Positions 1 to 6,549 of a DNA stretch of 16,588 bases are shown piece after piece; position 1 is the first letter of the stretch, and every line of letters starts with the position of its first letter. Source of the stretch: Syntrophaceae bacterium UBA6109 (GTDB lineage Bacteria; Desulfobacterota; Syntrophia; Syntrophales; UBA6109). Made by a program: the position numbers and the translations under genes. Location: positions 1,217 through 17,804 of the forward strand of contig DIWJ01000030.1 in the NCBI GenBank assembly GCA_002428445.1, in the 5' to 3' direction. The notes under the pieces were generated by a model. That model did no database searches. It was not told the origin of the DNA and saw only the letters and a list, made by a program, of their open reading frames with translations.

Positions 1-218
1 TTACCTGCCGGAATGCTTGCCTTTTCAAGAAATCCCCCGCCTCTTTTCTTCCAATTTTGTTATTTATTGACCAGTGTTTTCTTGCCTTGCGCCCCTGTTT
101 TTGCTACCTGCTGGCCCCTGGGCGGACTGAGCTGACATTTTTGTCTTCTCTCAACCGCTCTGGATTCCACATCTTTTCCAAAAACCGGCGATTCCGGGCC
201 GACCTTTTTGCAGGCGGC

Positions 219-265
219 CCGGGCGGGAAGCTGAAAACGCCCGGGGCACAAGGGTTCCCGGGCGC
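219..265 (+). promoter_or_regulatory. Two mutually exclusive hairpins in the amtB leader
   Basis: The 8-base arm CCCGGGCG occurs at 219-226 and again at 258-265, and its exact complement CGCCCGGG lies between them at 239-246. The middle arm can pair with the left arm (12-base loop) or the right arm (11-base loop) but not both. This is the geometry of an attenuator or switch. There is no U-tract, and the CCCGGG core is self-complementary in GC-rich DNA, so chance is quite possible. Confidence 0.25.
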
Positions 266-306
266 TCATCGCGCCTCCCGCCAGCGCCCAGACCGCGGCC
301 CGGGCA

Positions 307-324
307 GGGCCGGGGAGGAGGCCC
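307..324 (+). promoter_or_regulatory. amtB Shine-Dalgarno in a hairpin loop
   Basis: The ribosome binding sequence GGGGAGGA (312-319) is flanked by GGGCC (307-311) and GGCCC (320-324), which can pair into a 5-bp stem with the SD in the loop, directly before the ATG at 326. The SD supports the chosen start; a role for the stem is only inferred. Confidence 0.4.
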
Positions 325-325
325 C

Positions 326-1558
326 ATGGTTCAGGCTGGGGATACCGCGTTCGTGCTCGTCAGCGCCGCGCTCGTGCTGCTCATGACCCCGGGCCTGGCC
401 CTGTTCTACGGCGGCATGGTCCGCCGCAAGAACGTGCTCGGCACGCTCATGCAGAGCTTCATCATGATCTCCCTGGTCAGCCTGGAGTGGGTCTATCTCG
501 GCTACTCCATGAGCTTCGGCCCGGACGTGCGGGGCCTCATCGGCTCCCTGGCCTGGGCCGGGCTGTGCGGCGTGGGGCCCGCGCCCAACCCGGACTACGC
601 CGCGACCATCCCGCACCTGGTGTTCATGATCTACCAGTGCATGTTCGCGGTCATCACGCCCGCGCTGATCGCCGGCGCGTTCGCCGAGCGCGTGCGCTTC
701 CCGGGCTTCCTGGCCTTCAGCCTGCTCTGGACCGTGCTCGTGTACAACCCGGTCTGCCACTGGGTCTGGGGCGCGGGCGGCTGGCTCAAGCAGCTCGGCG
801 TGCTGGACTTCGCCGGGGGCCTGGTGGTGCACCTCACCTGCGGGGCCGCGGCCCTGGCCTCGGTGCTGGTCATCGGCCCGCGCAAGGACCACGAGAAGCG
901 CCAGTTCTTCCCGCACAACCTGCCCATGACCCTGCTCGGCACGGGCCTCTTGTGGTTCGGCTGGTTCGGGTTCAACGCAGGGAGCGCACTGGGGGCAAAT
1001 GAGCTGGCCGCCAACGCCTTCGTGACCACCCATGTCGCCACGGCAGCCGCCGGACTGACCTGGGCGCTGATCGAATGGCGCCATCACGGCGCCCCGACCG
1101 TTCTCGGCGTCGTAACGGGCGCCGTCGCGGGACTGGTGGCGATCACGCCGGCCTGCGGTTTCGTGAATCCGATGAACGCGATCTTCATCGGGATCCTGGT
1201 TGCGCTGTTCTGCTACATCGCCGTTGTCTGGATCAAAGGAAGACTCGGCTACGACGACTCCCTCGATGCCTTCGGCGTCCACGGGGTGGGCGGCATCTGG
1301 GGAACCATCGCCACAGGCCTCTTCGCGGAGAAGGCAGTCAACGCTGCTGGGGCGGACGGCCTGTTTTTCGGGAACCCCAAACAGTTTCTCATCCAGTTTT
1401 TGCTCATCGTGATCACGCCGATTTTCGCCGCAGGGATGACCTGGATCATCTTCAAGGCCGTGGACGGCCTGGTCGGAATGAGGGTGGATAAGAGGGATGA
1501 AATCGTCGGTCTCGACCTGACCCAACAGAGCGAATCGGCCTATACGGTCGTTGAATAG
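326..1558 (+). CDS. amtB: Ammonium transporter AmtB
   Basis: A 410-residue inner-membrane ammonium channel of the Amt/MEP/Rh family. Family marks are visible along the whole length: TPGLALFYGG (21-30), a Phe in the gate region (F107), D161 in LDFAGG, the first pore histidine H169 in VVH, WFGWFGFNAGS (210-220) and the second pore histidine H319 in DAFGVHG. These match the conserved Asp and twin-His of E. coli AmtB. The protein is very hydrophobic, with about eleven membrane segments expected, and ends in a cytoplasmic tail (DKRDEIVGLD) of the type PII proteins contact. The ATG at 326 has a strong SD. The PII gene follows after 12 nt, the usual amtB-glnK pair. Odd point: codons 7-217 contain a single codon ending in A or T, while from codon 218 to the end about 41 of 192 do, so the gene appears mosaic. 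Confidence 0.95.
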   Translation: MVQAGDTAFVLVSAALVLLMTPGLALFYGGMVRRKNVLGTLMQSFIMISLVSLEWVYLGYSMSFGPDVRGLIGSLAWAGLCGVGPAPNPDYAATIPHLVFMIYQCMFAVITPALIAGAFAERVRFPGFLAFSLLWTVLVYNPVCHWVWGAGGWLKQLGVLDFAGGLVVHLTCGAAALASVLVIGPRKDHEKRQFFPHNLPMTLLGTGLLWFGWFGFNAGSALGANELAANAFVTTHVATAAAGLTWALIEWRHHGAPTVLGVVTGAVAGLVAITPACGFVNPMNAIFIGILVALFCYIAVVWIKGRLGYDDSLDAFGVHGVGGIWGTIATGLFAEKAVNAAGADGLFFGNPKQFLIQFLLIVITPIFAAGMTWIIFKAVDGLVGMRVDKRDEIVGLDLTQQSESAYTVVE

Positions 1559-1570
1559 GAGGAACGGATC

Positions 1571-1918
1571 ATGAAATATATCGTTGCCATCATTCAGCCG
1601 CACAAGCTGGAGGAGGTCAAACAGGAGCTCGAAGCGGTGGACGTGAATCTGATGACCGTCTCCAACGTCCTCGGACAGGGGAGGCAGAAAGGGCTCACGG
1701 AGATCTACCGCGGGGCGAAGGAGGTCGGCGGTCTCCTCAGGAAGGTCCGTCTCGACATCGCCGTGAACGAGGATTTCGTCGAGCCGACCATCGCCGCGAT
1801 CAACAAGGGGGCCCGGAGCGGCAAGGGTGAAGTGGGGGACGGGAAGATCTTCGTCCTGGACCTGGCCGACTGCATCCGGATCAGCTCCGGGGAACGGGGC
1901 GGGAAGGCCATCGGCTGA
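1571..1918 (+). CDS. glnK: PII nitrogen regulatory protein (GlnK/GlnB type)
   Basis: A 115-residue PII signal protein. PII trimers bind ATP/ADP and 2-oxoglutarate and, when encoded with amtB, normally gate the ammonium channel through the T-loop. Visible family features are the N-terminal beta strand (MKYIVAIIQP), the T-loop region GRQKGLTEIYRGA (37-49), and the ATP-binding GDGKIFVL (89-96) followed by CIRISSGE. Compared with E. coli GlnB there is a two-residue insertion before GDGKIF. The residue equivalent to Tyr51, the uridylylation site, is Glu51 here (YRGAKEVGG), so control by UMP addition at that site is not possible; Tyr46 is kept. The SD AGGAGGA overlaps the amtB stop codon, so the two genes are translationally close. 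The symbol glnK rests on linkage to amtB. Confidence 0.93.
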   Translation: MKYIVAIIQPHKLEEVKQELEAVDVNLMTVSNVLGQGRQKGLTEIYRGAKEVGGLLRKVRLDIAVNEDFVEPTIAAINKGARSGKGEVGDGKIFVLDLADCIRISSGERGGKAIG

Positions 1919-1924
1919 TCATCG

Positions 1925-1986
1925 GGTGTCAGGTCTTGCAATTTAGCGTTTTCCCGGAAAACCGCTAAATTGCAAGACCTGACACC
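1925..1986. repeat. Long perfect inverted repeat, REP-like
   Basis: Arms of 24 nt at 1925-1948 and 1963-1986 are exact reverse complements; the arms include GTCAGGTCTTGCAATTTAGC and its complement. The 14-nt centre (TTTTCCCGGAAAAC) is itself nearly palindromic. The element starts 6 nt after the PII stop and lies between convergent transcription units, so it could act as a bidirectional terminator or RNA stabiliser, although there is no T-run after either arm. From memory, GTCAGGTCTTGCAATTTAGC-type palindromes recur in deltaproteobacterial genomes and resemble REP/RAYT-mobilised elements; this was not checked by search. No second copy was seen in the window. Confidence 0.85.
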
Positions 1987-2278
1987 GCTTACTTTCACTG
2001 GATCATCAATAGATGGCATCTCCTGCGCCACAGATTATTCGATCTGTCCGACGGTTATTGGGCTCGCGCTCAGGCTGCATAAGACACGGAGGTCGCAGAG
2101 CGGAAACTGGGTCCGGAACTCACAAAAATCAGACCGTGGGCAACGGTCGTGGCCCAACGGCATGCACCGGATCGGCCATAAATCGGCCCCCTGCGGCCAT
2201 CCGGACCGGCGCCAAGGCGGAGAGGCGCGGCGATCCGGAGTTGCCGGCTTCACCCGGTGAGCCCTCCCATTCGCCCGG
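1987..2278. other. Non-coding gap between convergent units
   Basis: I see no supportable gene here. The short open frames have no SD or recognisable family. The 3' end carries the small tandem repeat described next. A stretch near 2083-2100 (ACACGGAGGTCGCAGAG) resembles a type of scattered intergenic repeat, but this is only an impression. Confidence 0.5.
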
Positions 2279-2290
2279 TCAACCCTCCCA
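2253..2290. repeat. 21-nt-period tandem duplication at the aconitase X stop codon
   Basis: A 17-nt unit at 2253-2269 recurs at 2274-2290 with two mismatches and a period of exactly 21 nt (seven codons). On the minus strand both copies read WEG-x-PGE in the aconitase X frame. The first copy has TGA at x, the actual stop, and the second has TCA (Ser). Confidence 0.7.
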
Positions 2291-3523
2291 CTTCTTCGCG
2301 ATGGCGGCGGCGATGACCTTGTCCGTGCTGCCGTAATGGGTGGGAAATCCCTCCTCTCCCGCGACGTAATGGGCCATTTTCGCCGAATCGGTGGTCAGGG
2401 TCCGGTACCCCTGCTTCTTGGCCATCTCCTTGCTGGGGGTGTGGGCCGGACAGGTGTCGCAGACGATCATGCCCCCCGCCTCCTCGATCGCCCTGGCATA
2501 GCCCATGTGTTGGGCAAGGGTCCTGACGGCAGTGGAGGTATTGACCCAGAGCTCCACGTCCCGGTGGACCTTCTTTCCGGCCAGGGCCCGCGCGATATCC
2601 CGCACCTCCAGGATGGAACAGTGCGGGCAGCCGAGGTAGACCCAGTCCACGTGGTCCGACTTCTCCAGGTTCAGGTGTTCGCTCGCCGCCTGTTCGTCCC
2701 CGGCGGTGTACTCCAGGGTCGCCTCCGGCTTTTTCCCCCCGAAGGCCGCCTCGAGCGTTGGGGCCTCCGGGGTCGCCCCGACCACGTGGAAGAGCGAGAC
2801 CGCGCCGGATGTGGCCAGGGCGGAACCCAGGGCCTTGAGTTCGTCGAAAGAGACGTTTGCGGGAATTCCGGTGAAGACCGGGGTGGCCTGCTTGGCAATG
2901 GCCCCCACGTGATACCCCAGTGCGCCATATTCGAAATTGCCGCAAAGGGGCCGCGGCACGTGGATCAACAGTTTTCCGCAGCGGTTTTCCGTAAGGTGCA
3001 TGCCGTAGGCCGGGGCTTTGCCGGTCAGGGATGAGGCCAGGGCCGTGGGGCCTCCTTCCCGGTTCGTCCGTGCCCCCAGGACGGAATTGGCGTAGACCAC
3101 GGCGGAGGATTCCCCCCAGGCGGCATGCTCGCCGAGCCGCGGCGCATTGCCGATGAAATAGGGCGTGCAGGTAGCGCAGGTGATGGCGCCCAGTTGCTGG
3201 TAGGCGGCGGTGAGCCGGGTCTGGAGATCCACGATCTCCTTGCTGATCCCCAGCTTCTCCCACAGGGTGTCGTCGCAGGAGGTGGGGTTGGTCGTCGTGA
3301 AGGTGCGGAATTGTCCACCCTTGGCAGCCATCTCCTCGACGAACATCATCCCCGCCCTCCCCAGCAGCATGATGGAGGCGCCGGGCATGTGGGCGCTGGC
3401 CACGTCGACCATCCGCTCGGCGCCGAAGCTCTCCCCGAGGACCGTCATGATCTGCATGCCCTTCTGGATCGGGTAGCCCATTTTGCCGTCGAGCATCCGC
3501 TTTTCCTGGTCCGTCAGAAACAT
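2279..3523 (-). CDS. Aconitase X large (catalytic) subunit
   Basis: A 414-residue aconitase X catalytic subunit (formerly DUF521). The aconitase superfamily performs dehydration or hydration with an Fe-S cluster. Known members of this branch include cis-3-hydroxy-L-proline dehydratase and archaeal phosphomevalonate dehydratase. Visible motifs are CATCTPY (116-121), GARTNREGGP (150-159), LGCPHCS (297-303) and CDTCPAHTP (355-363). The cysteines in these motifs are the expected cluster ligands, and GARTNREG is the substrate-binding signature. The ATG at 3523 is chosen because AAGGAG lies 7 nt upstream; the frame stays open to a GTG at 3565 that overlaps the preceding stop but has a poorly placed SD. 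The small subunit is encoded just upstream (38-nt gap), so this is the two-subunit form. It is the last gene of the operon. The exact substrate is unknown. Confidence 0.9.
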   Translation of the reverse strand: MFLTDQEKRMLDGKMGYPIQKGMQIMTVLGESFGAERMVDVASAHMPGASIMLLGRAGMMFVEEMAAKGGQFRTFTTTNPTSCDDTLWEKLGISKEIVDLQTRLTAAYQQLGAITCATCTPYFIGNAPRLGEHAAWGESSAVVYANSVLGARTNREGGPTALASSLTGKAPAYGMHLTENRCGKLLIHVPRPLCGNFEYGALGYHVGAIAKQATPVFTGIPANVSFDELKALGSALATSGAVSLFHVVGATPEAPTLEAAFGGKKPEATLEYTAGDEQAASEHLNLEKSDHVDWVYLGCPHCSILEVRDIARALAGKKVHRDVELWVNTSTAVRTLAQHMGYARAIEEAGGMIVCDTCPAHTPSKEMAKKQGYRTLTTDSAKMAHYVAGEEGFPTHYGSTDKVIAAAIAKKWEG

Positions 3524-3561
3524 TCCTTCTCTCCTTACCCGGCTGTGCCGATACCCGGCGA

Positions 3562-3978
3562 TCACCCCTTCGGGGTCACGATGACCAGGCCCTGATCGGC
3601 GTCGACTTCAACCGTGTCGCCGGTCGCGATGACTTCCAGGGGATTCCTGTCCAGGCCGTCGACCACCGGCATGTCGCCCATGATGGCGCCGATTGTGGCA
3701 ATGGGTTCCGATTGGAGCTGGACAAAGGCGATCGGTCCCGTGTGATGGACAGCCATGTCGTAGATGCGGTAGGAGCCGCCCGTCGAACCCTTGCCCGTCG
3801 GATAAACCAGAACCTTCCCGGCCAGGCACACCCCTTCCAGCGGATGTCCGGGTTCGGTCACCACCCCGGTGAGGGGATCGACCCCGCCGATGAAGCTGAT
3901 GGGCTCGCCGGTGACCACGGCTTCACCCTTGGCATGGCCGGGCACGACTTTCCGTCCTTTCAAGGTGATACTCTTCAT
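3562..3978 (-). CDS. Aconitase X small (swivel) subunit
   Basis: A 138-residue protein of the aconitase X swivel-domain family (formerly DUF126), which forms the mobile fourth domain of the enzyme and supplies a catalytic serine to the large subunit. Visible features are GGVDPLTGVV (31-40), HPLEG (45-49) and the glycine/serine loop GKGSTGGS (62-69), where S65 or S66 is the expected catalytic residue. The length is normal for the separate subunit. The ATG is preceded by AGGGAA, and the gene starts 8 nt after the upstream RraA-like gene ends, so translation is probably coupled. With the large subunit next to it, the pair should form an active heteromeric hydro-lyase in the cytoplasm. Confidence 0.92.
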   Translation of the reverse strand: MKSITLKGRKVVPGHAKGEAVVTGEPISFIGGVDPLTGVVTEPGHPLEGVCLAGKVLVYPTGKGSTGGSYRIYDMAVHHTGPIAFVQLQSEPIATIGAIMGDMPVVDGLDRNPLEVIATGDTVEVDADQGLVIVTPKG

Positions 3979-3986
3979 ATAGTTCC

Positions 3987-4664
3987 CTATTTCTTGTTGA
4001 GCATCGTGTCGTACCCGGAGGCCTTGTCCACGTCCCTAAAGGAGACGCCCGCCTTGATCCTTTCGATCAGTCCGTTCTCCTTCTCGACCAGTTCCCTGGC
4101 GATCTTCAGGACCTCTTCGGCCCGGTCGATGGGGATGACGCAGATGCCGTTCACGTCGGCCACCACGATCTCGCCGGGATTGACCTGTAGATTGCCGATC
4201 TTCACGGGACAGTTGAAATCGCCCTGGACGTTGCGGTTGCGCGCCGTCAGGGGCACGATGCCGCGGGCGAAGACGGGAAATCCCATCTCCTCGGTCACGT
4301 CCACGTCGCGGGCGGCCCCGTCGATGACGACGCCGACCACCCCCTTCTGCAGCGCCGCATAGGTGACGATCTCGCCCCAGCAGTTCTGATCCACCCGTCC
4401 CCCGTTGTCGATCACCAGCACGTCGCCCGACTGGGCGGCGTCCAGGGGATCGGCGCCCATATGGCCGCTGGTGCGCAGGGAACCGAAGGGCACGACCTTC
4501 ATGGTGACGGCTGTTCCGGCGATCCTGGCACAGCGGTAGAGAGGCCGGATCCCGAAGGTTCCGCAGGGAAGACCGAGCTTGTCCAACGCATCGGATATGT
4601 TGCAGGTGGAAATCGCTTTGAAAGCCTCTGCCAACTGTTTCGGCGCACGCCTGATTTCACTCAT
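3987..4664 (-). CDS. RraA-like aldolase, copy 1 (HMG/CHA aldolase family)
   Basis: A 225-residue member of the RraA / 4-hydroxy-4-methyl-2-oxoglutarate aldolase family. Enzymes of this group split 4-hydroxy-2-oxo dicarboxylates to pyruvate plus a second oxo acid and often decarboxylate oxaloacetate; others (RraA proper) only inhibit RNase E. The metal/substrate motif is intact: GDVLVIDNGG (80-89) and DGAARD (115-120), with R119 and D120 matching the catalytic Arg-Asp pair that RraA proper tends to lack. This supports a real lyase. The start is set by AGGAGG 8 nt before the ATG; a much longer upstream extension of the frame overlaps the aldolase gene and is not protein-like. It lies between the HpcH/HpaI aldolase (26 nt) and the aconitase X small subunit (8 nt). 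The true substrate is unknown. Confidence 0.9.
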   Translation of the reverse strand: MSEIRRAPKQLAEAFKAISTCNISDALDKLGLPCGTFGIRPLYRCARIAGTAVTMKVVPFGSLRTSGHMGADPLDAAQSGDVLVIDNGGRVDQNCWGEIVTYAALQKGVVGVVIDGAARDVDVTEEMGFPVFARGIVPLTARNRNVQGDFNCPVKIGNLQVNPGEIVVADVNGICVIPIDRAEEVLKIARELVEKENGLIERIKAGVSFRDVDKASGYDTMLNKK

Positions 4665-4690
4665 TTCAATACCTCCTGTTATCGATAAGT

Positions 4691-5554
4691 TTAGGTCCGT
4701 CCTGCGAGCTGCCTGCCTTTGAGCAACGCCGGACGGGTGGTCACGTCGGACGGCATGAGCCAGGCATACCCCTCGGCGAGGATGCGTTCCACATTGTCGG
4801 CATCCACGTGCGGATGTCCGACGGTCACGTTGTAGTCTTTGCATATGGCGACGATGTCCGCCATCGCCGCCCTCAGGTCCGGATGGTCGTATTGTCGCGG
4901 GATGCCCATTTCCTGGGAGAGATCCCCTTCGCCGATGAGAACGGCGCTGATTCCGGGAACCTCTTCGAGGATTTTGGGAAGGTTCCTGATGGCCCGCAGC
5001 TCTTCGCACATGATGATGCACATGAGCTCCCCTTCCGGGACAAAGGGCCAGACATCGGCCCGTTTGTAGTACTCGGCGTTGGTGATGCCCCAGTATCGGG
5101 CCGCGGCGGTCGGAGCATCGCCCCGGATCCCCGGCGGGAAGTAGCGGGGCGCCGATTTCCGGCGGGGATAGCGGCAGGCGCCCACGGCGCTCACGGCCTC
5201 TTCCACGGTGCTGCAGTGCGGCCAGATGATGCCGTATACGCCGAGGTCCAGAACCTGCTTGGCGATCCAGCTGTTCTTCTCGATTCCGTTGGGCGGGACG
5301 CGGACAAGCGGCGTCACCTTGGTGGCCAGCGTGCCGCCGGCCACCAGTTGCCCGCGGCTCAGCATGAACTGCAGGGCAACCCGCAGGCTGTTGATGTCGT
5401 ATGCGCTGTGCTCCATCTCGAACACGCAGCCGTCGTAGTCGCTGGCGCTGACGGCGATTGCCGCTTCGATGGTGGGCATGATGAAGGGCAAAAATACGGG
5501 TCTTCCCTCGGCCCTCTGCCGGATGACCCCGTTAAGCCTGGGTATCTCTGTCAT
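4691..5554 (-). CDS. HpcH/HpaI-family class II aldolase
   Basis: A 287-residue metal-dependent aldolase of the HpcH/HpaI family, whose members cleave 4-hydroxy-2-oxo acids to pyruvate and an aldehyde (2-keto-3-deoxy sugar acids, 2,4-dihydroxyhept-2-enedioate). Visible landmarks are FEMEHSAYD (45-53) with the catalytic His H49, R85 in VRVP, KQVLDLGVYGIIWP (99-112), a Glu of the IIMCEE segment (E184/E185) as metal ligand, and GEGDLSQEMG (208-217) with D211 as the second metal ligand. It is about 30 residues longer than the usual 250-260, with extra residues between 130 and 175. The ATG has AAGGAG upstream. PanB ends 18 nt before it. It is probably the main pyruvate-releasing step; the exact substrate is not deducible. 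Confidence 0.88.
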   Translation of the reverse strand: MTEIPRLNGVIRQRAEGRPVFLPFIMPTIEAAIAVSASDYDGCVFEMEHSAYDINSLRVALQFMLSRGQLVAGGTLATKVTPLVRVPPNGIEKNSWIAKQVLDLGVYGIIWPHCSTVEEAVSAVGACRYPRRKSAPRYFPPGIRGDAPTAAARYWGITNAEYYKRADVWPFVPEGELMCIIMCEELRAIRNLPKILEEVPGISAVLIGEGDLSQEMGIPRQYDHPDLRAAMADIVAICKDYNVTVGHPHVDADNVERILAEGYAWLMPSDVTTRPALLKGRQLAGRT

Positions 5555-5572
5555 GGTCTCTTCTCTCCTTGT

Positions 5573-6418
5573 TCAGCCTTTCACGCTTTGGAGGAACTTC
5601 TCCTCTTCCCCGGCGAGCATGCTGTAGCAGTGTTCGGGTCCCGGGAAGGCCTTTGTCCGCACGTCCGCGACGTACTCCCTCATGGCATCGGTGATCACCC
5701 CGGCGACATTGCAGTACTTCTTGACGAATTTCGGCGAAAAGGCCTGGAACTGGCCGATGAGGTCCGACACGATCAGCAGTTGCCCGTCGCAATGGAGCCC
5801 GGCGCCGATGGACAGGACCGGAATTTTCAGACTCCCGGCAATGTACCGGCCGACTTCCGGTGGGATGGCCTCCAGCAGGAGCATGTGCGCTCCGGCCTCC
5901 TGCACGGCCAGAGCGTCCCTGACCAGGAGCCCGGCTGCCTCGGCCGTGCGGCCCTGCGCCTTGTGCCCGCCCAACTGGCCCGAGGACTGGGGGGTCAGGC
6001 CGATGTGCCCCATCACGACGATGCCGGCATCGACGATGGCCCGGATCTGCGGGACGATCCGGACGCCTCCCTCGAGCTTGATCGCGTCGCACCCACACTC
6101 CTTCAGGAAGCGTCCGGCATTGTCCACGGCCTTTTCCACCGAACTCTGATAGCTCAGAAACGGCATGTCCCCCACGATGAACGTATCGGGGGCGCCCCGG
6201 CGAACGGCCTCGGCGTGGAAAATCATCTGATCCATCACCACGGGATTCGTTCCCGGATAGCCGTAGACGCACATCCCCAGGGAATCGCCCACGAGCAGCA
6301 TGTCGAGCCCCGCCGCCTCGGCGAATTGGGCCGTGGGATAGTCGTAGGCCGTCAGAAAGGTGATTTTTTCGCCTTTCTTTTTCATCTCATAGAAATCATG
6401 AACCGTTTTTCTTTTCAT
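5573..6418 (-). CDS. panB: 3-methyl-2-oxobutanoate hydroxymethyltransferase (PanB) or catabolic paralogue
   Basis: A 281-residue protein with full PanB similarity. PanB transfers a hydroxymethyl group from methylene-tetrahydrofolate to 2-oxoisovalerate, giving ketopantoate for pantothenate and CoA synthesis. All catalytic and Mg2+ positions known from E. coli are present: D45 (VGDSLG), D84 (GDMPF), K114 and E116 (KLEGG), H138 (GHIGLTPQ) and E183 (LEAIP). GGHKAQGRT and SIGAGLHCDGQ are also standard. The ATG has GGAGAG upstream. What is odd is the place: no panC, panD or panE is nearby, and the gene is buried among catabolic lyases. It may be a misplaced biosynthetic gene, or a relative working in reverse that removes a hydroxymethyl group from a branched oxo acid and loads it on tetrahydrofolate. 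Sequence alone does not decide. Confidence 0.9.
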   Translation of the reverse strand: MKRKTVHDFYEMKKKGEKITFLTAYDYPTAQFAEAAGLDMLLVGDSLGMCVYGYPGTNPVVMDQMIFHAEAVRRGAPDTFIVGDMPFLSYQSSVEKAVDNAGRFLKECGCDAIKLEGGVRIVPQIRAIVDAGIVVMGHIGLTPQSSGQLGGHKAQGRTAEAAGLLVRDALAVQEAGAHMLLLEAIPPEVGRYIAGSLKIPVLSIGAGLHCDGQLLIVSDLIGQFQAFSPKFVKKYCNVAGVITDAMREYVADVRTKAFPGPEHCYSMLAGEEEKFLQSVKG

Positions 6419-6504
6419 CTTTTCTCTCCGTCAGGACAAATTCCGTCTCGTATTAAAAGTCGCAGGCATCTTGAACCTTGCCTGCTTTGCCTCAATCATG
6501 CCGG

Positions 6505-6522
6505 ATCGGGGCCGGACCCGAT
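6505..6522. other. GC-rich hairpin in the RraA2-panB gap
   Basis: ATCGGG (6505-6510) and CCCGAT (6517-6522) form a 6-bp stem with a 6-nt loop, inside the longest gap of the operon (6419-6549). No T-run follows, so it is not a clear terminator; it could act as an mRNA stabiliser or weak attenuator. Confidence 0.3.
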
Positions 6523-6549
6523 GCCCCCGGCCGCGCCCGGCGGGGCCCT

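Larger units (their letters stand above)
1..325. other. Non-coding leader upstream of amtB
   Basis: No convincing coding sequence was found on either strand. The first 180 bases are fairly AT-rich; from about 190 to the amtB start the DNA is very GC-rich and full of CCCGGG-type palindromes (described separately). The short open frames here have no recognisable protein similarity and no good ribosome binding site. A promoter for amtB should lie here, but no hexamer pair stands out. Confidence 0.6.

Noticed and set aside
198..212. Possible sigma-54 promoter (TTTTTGCA) before amtB
   Set aside because: The -12 TTGC is present but the -24 element reads GCC rather than GG at the required spacing, so the key GG is not met.
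266..1603. Minus-strand open frame of 445 codons opposite amtB
   Set aside because: The translation is His/Glu/Arg-rich and repetitive, a mirror of GC-rich amtB codons; amtB itself is unmistakable.
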